Of a stretch of 18,228 nt of DNA, positions 15,560 through 18,228 are shown piece after piece (position 1 is the first letter of the stretch; each line of letters begins with the position of its first letter). Source of the stretch: Syntrophobacter sp. DG_60 (GTDB lineage Bacteria; Desulfobacterota; Desulfofervidia; Desulfofervidales; DG-60). The notes beneath the pieces were generated by a model, which saw only the letters and a list, made by a program, of their open reading frames with translations, did not search any database and had not been told where the DNA came from. The translations under genes were made by a program, and so were the position numbers. The stretch is taken from assembly GCA_001304365.1 (NCBI GenBank), contig LJNA01000026.1, positions 1 through 18,228 on the forward strand, given 5' to 3'.

Positions 15560-15775
15560 TTATAAGCTTGATTTTAACACCTTTATTCGATTCTTCATAC
15601 GCTGTGTCAATTCCTTTAAGGCATTTTGGAGTCCTATCATGTCTTGATGCCTCTTATATAGCTTTTCTATCTCTTCTAGCCAATATTGTATACTTTCTAA
15701 CTCCTTTTTACCCAACTCCTGTTCCATCTTTGCCTTAAGCTTTTTTACTAAGCTTGGATCAAACTGCTGCCACAT
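15560..15775 (-). CDS. Small coiled-coil protein, unknown function
   Basis: 71 residues, not recognised as a named family. The sequence is rich in Lys, Glu, Leu and Gln with heptad-like spacing (LVKKLKAKMEQELGKKELE; LEEIEKLYKRHQDMIGLQNAL), so a helical hairpin or coiled coil is likely. No cysteines, no membrane segment. The ATG at 15775 has GAGG upstream and lies 4 nt after the YggT stop; trmO follows 16 nt later. It is therefore a real operon member. Small helical proteins near yggT can be division-site or membrane-protein partners, but nothing in the sequence shows that here. Confidence 0.7.
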   Translation of the reverse strand: MWQQFDPSLVKKLKAKMEQELGKKELESIQYWLEEIEKLYKRHQDMIGLQNALKELTQRMKNRIKVLKSSL

Positions 15776-15779
15776 ATCC

Positions 15780-16079
15780 TCAACCTAGCCTTATGGCCAA
15801 TTGATGAAGAGTAATAACTAGAAATTCTCTTAAAAAGATCACTGCCAAGATGGCTACTATAGGAGATAAATCAATTCCTCCAAATACTACTGGTAAATAG
15901 CGGCGGATGCGCCAAAGTACTGGTTCTGTAGCAGAATAAAGGAAGCGCACAATAGGATTATAAGGATTGGGGCTAACCCAGGAAATTATGGCCCTAATAA
16001 TGATTATCCACATATAAATATTTAGGCCAATATCTAATATATTGGCTAAGGCATTGAGAAAATTGACTATAATAAACAT
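15780..16079 (-). CDS. YggT family integral membrane protein
   Basis: 99 residues with two hydrophobic segments (about 2-32 and 68-92) separated by the conserved ISWVSPNPYNPIVRFLYSATEPVLWRIRRYLPV block (32-64), which is the YggT/Ycf19 signature. It is an inner-membrane protein; relatives have been linked to osmotic stress, cytochrome or division functions, without one agreed role. It is the first gene of the minus-strand cluster leading to lpxB-msbA. There is no Shine-Dalgarno; a -10-like TTATAA sits only 8 nt before the ATG with TTGAGC 16 nt further up, so the transcript may be leaderless. It diverges from the YkgJ-type gene. Confidence 0.9.
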   Translation of the reverse strand: MFIIVNFLNALANILDIGLNIYMWIIIIRAIISWVSPNPYNPIVRFLYSATEPVLWRIRRYLPVVFGGIDLSPIVAILAVIFLREFLVITLHQLAIRLG

Positions 16080-16087
16080 TTTGGGAT

Positions 16088-16115
16088 TTATAACATAATT
16101 AAAAATTTAGCTCAA
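16088..16115 (-). promoter_or_regulatory. Probable promoter of yggT cluster
   Basis: On the minus strand TTGAGC (16110-16115) and TTATAA (16088-16093) are separated by 16 nt. Transcription would begin at or within a few nt of the YggT ATG, and no ribosome binding site is present. Confidence 0.4.
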
Positions 16116-16145
16116 CCCCAATCTTGACTTTGATGGTAGGAGAAG

Positions 16146-16167
16146 ATAGTCTTTTTTAAAAGACTAT
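16146..16167 (+). promoter_or_regulatory. Palindrome covering the start codon of the YkgJ-type gene
   Basis: ATAGTCTTTT (16146-16155) and AAAAGACTAT (16158-16167) are exact complements with a 2-nt gap. The right arm ends in the AT of the ATG. The only good ribosome site, AGGAG (16138-16142), is 23 nt from the ATG, on the other side of the palindrome. Folded as RNA, it would hide the start codon. It could alternatively be a DNA operator. Confidence 0.4.
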
Positions 16168-16759
16168 GGTATTAAAAGAAAAAAGAGAGAAATTAATAAA
16201 AATATATAATCAATTTGAAAAAGATGTATTTGATTTTAAAAAACAGGCTGTCTGCAAAATAGGGTGTGCTGATTGTTGTAAAAATATGGCTACTATCGAT
16301 ATTACTACATTAGAGGGAATCATTATATATGAGAGGATTGATTCATTTTCTTCATCAATAAAAAAGGAGATTAAAAAGAGATTAAATCAAAATAAGTTTG
16401 AAAAAGAACATAAAAAATTGGTCAATTGCCCATTTCTTAAAGAAGATAATACTTGTCTAATCTATGATGTACGCCCCTTTAGCTGCCGCTGGTTATATTC
16501 GGTTAAGAGGTGTAATGAAGGGCCTCCTACAATCCACCGCCAGGTGTTTGAACATGCCAATAAAGCAATAAGAGAAATACAACAATTGGATGACAATGGG
16601 TATTCAGGATATCTTAGCTTCATCCTCTATCTGCTTGATAAACCAGATTTTAGAAAGACATATCTTTCAGGAAAATTCCATCCTGAAAAGATTGTGAAAT
16701 TTGCTATGAGACACAAGCTTTCAATTAACAGGCCTTCGACAGGCTCTGCTGTTATCTGA
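16166..16759 (+). CDS. YkgJ-family cysteine-cluster (Zn/Fe-chelating) protein
   Basis: 197 residues. Eight cysteines follow the YkgJ (CxxCxxCC) pattern: C30-x3-C34-x2-C37-C38 (CKIGCADCC), then C88 (NCPFL), C97 (NTCLIYDVRPFSCRW), C107 and C116. The family is thought to bind zinc or an iron-sulfur cluster; its function is not established. In-frame stops force the ATG at 16166. The last ten residues (NRPSTGSAVI) are encoded by GGCCTTCGACAGGCTC-like sequence that resembles a dispersed palindromic repeat, so the C-terminus may be repeat-derived. The gene is monocistronic, divergent from yggT, and ends at a bidirectional terminator. Confidence 0.82.
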   Translation: MVLKEKREKLIKIYNQFEKDVFDFKKQAVCKIGCADCCKNMATIDITTLEGIIIYERIDSFSSSIKKEIKKRLNQNKFEKEHKKLVNCPFLKEDNTCLIYDVRPFSCRWLYSVKRCNEGPPTIHRQVFEHANKAIREIQQLDDNGYSGYLSFILYLLDKPDFRKTYLSGKFHPEKIVKFAMRHKLSINRPSTGSAVI

Positions 16760-16773
16760 AGTTTTGACGGCAC

Positions 16774-16805
16774 AAAAAAACAAGCTTATCGAAGCTGATT
16801 TTTTT
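16774..16805. terminator. Bidirectional intrinsic terminator between convergent genes
   Basis: A run of seven A (16774-16780), stem AGCTT/AAGCT (16783-16787 and 16792-16796, loop ATCG) and a run of seven T (16799-16805). Read on either strand it gives a short hairpin followed by U-rich RNA, suiting both the YkgJ-type gene and the convergent hypothetical gene. The stem is short, so strength is uncertain. Confidence 0.6.
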
Positions 16806-16816
16806 ATCTCGTGAAA

Positions 16817-17302
16817 TTACTTATCAAAACAATCAATGACTGTCTTTAGGTAGAACATCATAATTCCTTTATTTTCATCCCTTATCAAACATTCTTCTTC
16901 TGGTTCTTCCATCAGTGCTTCAACAACATATCTTAAAACCTCTGGTTGATTATAATTATCAATTATCCCTTCTACAGTCTCTATAAAAGCTGTCTCCGAC
17001 TCACCCTCAAGATATTTAAGCACCTTCATATTTGACTCTTCAACCTCATCTAAAGTCTTCTCTGTAATTTCAGGCAATGGTGTAGCTCCCTGTGACATTA
17101 TCTGCCAAACTACTACCCCTAAATAAAGTAACAATTCCCGCTCATCCTGATTTAAAATATCATCACCTGCTGCCATAAGATAGGCAAGAATAAGTGGTCG
17201 TTGTTTACTCATGCGGTTAATCAGTTTTGGCACTTCTTGTGGAGACATTCCTCCTATTTTTTTCCATGTCTTTTCAACTGTGTCTGAAGATATTGAATCC
17301 AT
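16817..17302 (-). CDS. Hypothetical helical protein, unknown function
   Basis: 161 residues from ATG 17302. A GTG at 17308 is in frame, but it forms part of the ribosome site AGAGGTGACT, so the ATG is preferred. I do not recognise the family. The sequence looks all-helical and acidic: MSPQEVPKLINRMSKQRPLI, then AAGDDILNQDERELLLYLGVVVWQIM, then TEKTLDEVEESNMKVLKYLE and a Glu-rich C-terminus with CLIRDENKG. No signal peptide, no membrane segment, no obvious catalytic motif. It is a single gene. A 12-bp dyad overlaps its predicted promoter, so its expression is probably controlled. Codon use and base composition match its neighbours. Confidence 0.75.
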   Translation of the reverse strand: MDSISSDTVEKTWKKIGGMSPQEVPKLINRMSKQRPLILAYLMAAGDDILNQDERELLLYLGVVVWQIMSQGATPLPEITEKTLDEVEESNMKVLKYLEGESETAFIETVEGIIDNYNQPEVLRYVVEALMEEPEEECLIRDENKGIMMFYLKTVIDCFDK

Positions 17303-17320
17303 AGTCACCTCTTTAATTTA

Positions 17321-17358
17321 TAATCCCAAATTTATACAATAATTTGGGATTAAATCAA
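17321..17358 (-). promoter_or_regulatory. Promoter with overlapping 12-bp operator-like dyad
   Basis: On the minus strand TTGATT (17353-17358) and TATAAA (17331-17336) are separated by 16 nt. The perfect dyad TAATCCCAAATT / AATTTGGGATTA (17321-17332 and 17341-17352, 8-nt spacer) covers the spacer and the -10. A dimeric repressor bound here would block the hypothetical gene at 16817-17302. Confidence 0.5.
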
Positions 17359-17411
17359 AATATGAAGTTATTCCTTATTATAAGAATAAGTTCCATTTTT
17401 GGCAAACGGGG

Positions 17412-17430
17412 TCTGGGGCGAAGCCCCAGA
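17412..17430. repeat. Short GC-rich hairpin (REP-like)
   Basis: TCTGGGGC (17412-17419), loop GAA, GCCCCAGA (17423-17430): a perfect 8-bp stem with a GCGAAGC core, a very stable DNA mini-hairpin. It sits in AT-rich, apparently non-coding DNA. It resembles REP-type or IS200/IS605-end hairpins, but no transposase is seen nearby. Confidence 0.5.
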
Positions 17431-17791
17431 GTAAACAGCGTTGCTATTTGCATAATCTGGGATGGAATTCATAACATTTTATTTCTTACAATACCTAATA
17501 ATGCCATTAAAATTTCTGATAATGTTCCTGATGTAAAAGAAGTCTGCCATAGGCGAATTTGGACAAAGTAAAAGAAATCTTTTGCATCATGTTATCTGCG
17601 GTTGCGGCTATATCATTATTAGCTTTCCTTAACAAATTCACGATTCAAGACCAGGCCCCAAACCCCCTTTTTTTATCTTCAGCCAGGGGGGGTATCCTGC
17701 CTGCACTAATATTTCTGTCTCACCACAGAAATAAAAAATAGTATAGCTAGGTTTAGAGCCAAGGCACTTAGAACCCAAAACATGCCCCTAA

Positions 17792-17893
17792 TTAGCCAAA
17801 TAACAGGGGCTCTAGCTGAAAGACAATGATTAAGTCATCAAGCGGCACATCCATGCTTAAATTGCCGAAATACAGCTTTTTGAAATTACCCAT
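17792..17893 (-). pseudogene. Truncated RRM-type RNA-binding protein remnant
   Basis: A 33-codon frame begins MGNFKKLYFGNLSMDVPLDD. The stretch KLYFGNLSMDVPLDDLIIVF fits the first strand (RNP2, LYxGNLS) and first helix of an RNA-recognition motif, as in small bacterial RRM proteins. The match stops abruptly at that helix: the RNP1 half is absent and the frame closes after LEPLLFG. No ribosome site precedes the ATG; a terminator-like hairpin does. It reads as a broken gene end rather than a functional protein. Confidence 0.35.
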
Positions 17894-17897
17894 AAAC

Positions 17898-17940
17898 GAA
17901 AACCCATCGGTTGCCGCAAGAGCAAACACGATGGGCTTTC
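17898..17940 (-). terminator. Terminator-like hairpin
   Basis: Arms 17898-17909 and 17929-17940 pair at 11 of 12 positions, with a nested TTGC/GCAA stem (17911-17914, 17922-17925). On the minus strand the stem ends in GGGTTTTCGTTT, suiting an intrinsic terminator downstream of the gene at the right edge. Confidence 0.5.
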
Positions 17941-17980
17941 AGTGGGCCTTTGGATGAGCTCTTAGAAGTCAAGGGAATCG

Positions 17981-18039
17981 GCCCAACGTTGCAAATCAGC
18001 CGCAGCGTTTAGCTGTCGGCTGCAAGAGCCTTGTTATGT
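17981..18039 (-). other. Candidate integron attC site (59-bp)
   Basis: On the minus strand the element opens with ACATAAC (18033-18039; one mismatch to RYYYAAC) and closes with GTTGGGC (17981-17987; exact GTTRRRY). The inner arms CAGCCGACAGC and GCTGCGGCTG pair with one extrahelical base, around TAAAC, as expected for a folded attC. It lies 60 nt after the stop of a minus-strand frame, the cassette arrangement. No integrase gene is in the window. Confidence 0.5.
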
Positions 18040-18099
18040 GCCGCCTCGCATCTAAATCAGATGTGGTTCAAACAGAAGATGCTCCGCGACAAAAGGATA

Positions 18100-18228
18100 C
18101 TACCATTTTGAACGCTCTTTTCTCCATCTTAGAACGGATCTCAATCCTTCCTGCGCGACCCTTCTACCTTGGATCTCGTCGAACAGTGCAAAATTTACAG
18201 CATTTATTGCATCAACGTTTCTCTTGCT
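18100..18228 (-). CDS. Unknown protein, C-terminal 42 residues only
   Basis: An open frame enters from the right edge and ends with TAG at 18100-18102. The visible end contains ALFDEIQGRRVAQEGLRSVL and finishes RWRKERSKW, an amphipathic, basic helix-rich tail. I do not recognise the family. Antisense frames are also open here, so the coding call rests on amino acid composition and on the attC-like element 60 nt downstream, which is where a cassette gene's recombination site would be. Confidence 0.35.
   Translation of the reverse strand, partial: SKRNVDAINAVNFALFDEIQGRRVAQEGLRSVLRWRKERSKW

Larger units (their letters stand above)
17359..18228. other. Mostly non-coding, mosaic right-hand region
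   Basis: From 17359 to about 17790 no convincing gene is seen; frames of about 60-75 codons exist on the plus strand but look like chance translations of repeat DNA. A 9-bp inverted repeat with a 6-nt spacer lies at 17710-17733. From about 17800 the base composition is visibly richer in G+C. That part holds a truncated RRM-like frame, a terminator-like hairpin, an attC-like element and the 3' end of an unknown gene. Confidence 0.5.

Noticed and set aside
17559..17741. 60-codon plus-strand frame with a hydrophobic N-terminus
   Set aside because: No ribosome site, low-complexity tail crossing homopolymer-like GC runs, and no recognisable domain.
17706..17783. 25-residue hydrophobic peptide (MFWVLSALALNLAILFFISV...)
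   Set aside because: It is very short, has no properly spaced ribosome site and lies in mosaic DNA; it could be chance.
17842..18044. 9-bp inverted repeat GCGGCACAT / ATGTGCCGC bracketing the cassette-like region
   Set aside because: The match does not extend beyond 9 bp, and a pair of this length is expected by chance in this window.

Overview
The window looks like a Gram-negative, autotrophic bacterium. It has lipid A genes (lpxB, msbA) and a tightly packed operon for the reductive (reverse) TCA cycle, including both subunits of ATP-citrate lyase. The AT-rich composition, the gene order and several families of palindromic intergenic repeats would suit a deep-branching Desulfobacterota or Nitrospirota lineage (Candidatus Desulfofervidus is one possibility). 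That placement is inference; no rRNA gene is present to settle it.

Region 1 (1-8060, minus strand) is one long operon, read right to left: aconitase, a two-CBS-domain protein, aclB, aclA, isocitrate dehydrogenase, malate dehydrogenase, and the start of a class I fumarate hydratase alpha subunit that runs off the left edge. Genes are separated by about 10 nt or overlap, except for a 62-nt gap before mdh, and most have strong AGGAGG-like ribosome binding sites. Together they cover fumarate/malate/oxaloacetate and isocitrate/citrate interconversion plus the ATP-dependent cleavage of citrate to acetyl-CoA and oxaloacetate. Upstream of aconitase, three ACGGT direct repeats spaced 20-21 bp look like regulator sites.

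Region 2 (8215-10920) holds a minus-strand acylphosphatase / riboflavin synthase pair, a 382-nt gene-free stretch, a minus-strand nitroreductase and a divergent plus-strand endonuclease III-like protein that lacks the usual catalytic Lys and Asp. A perfect 11-bp dyad lies between the divergent pair. A 29-bp imperfect inverted repeat closes this region.

Region 3 (10946-16079, minus strand), read right to left, is a YggT membrane protein, a small coiled-coil protein, a TrmO/TsaA-like protein with an unexpected hydrophobic N-terminus, a Gfo/Idh/MocA oxidoreductase, a 250-nt gap with a large imperfect inverted repeat, LpxB (carrying an in-frame palindromic repeat) and MsbA. Inner-membrane and lipid A functions dominate.

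Region 4 (16166-18228) has a plus-strand YkgJ-type cysteine-cluster protein, a convergent hypothetical protein of 161 residues with a dyad overlapping its promoter, and about 750 nt of patchy, mostly non-coding sequence. The last part has a different base composition and contains a 59-bp element resembling an integron attC site, a truncated RRM-like reading frame and the 3' end of an unknown gene at the right edge. It may be a gene-cassette remnant.

The most interesting points are: the CBS module inside the rTCA operon; the phased repeats upstream of that operon; the active-site-altered endonuclease III relative; the palindromic element translated inside lpxB; the attC-like site; and the hydrophobic leader on TrmO.
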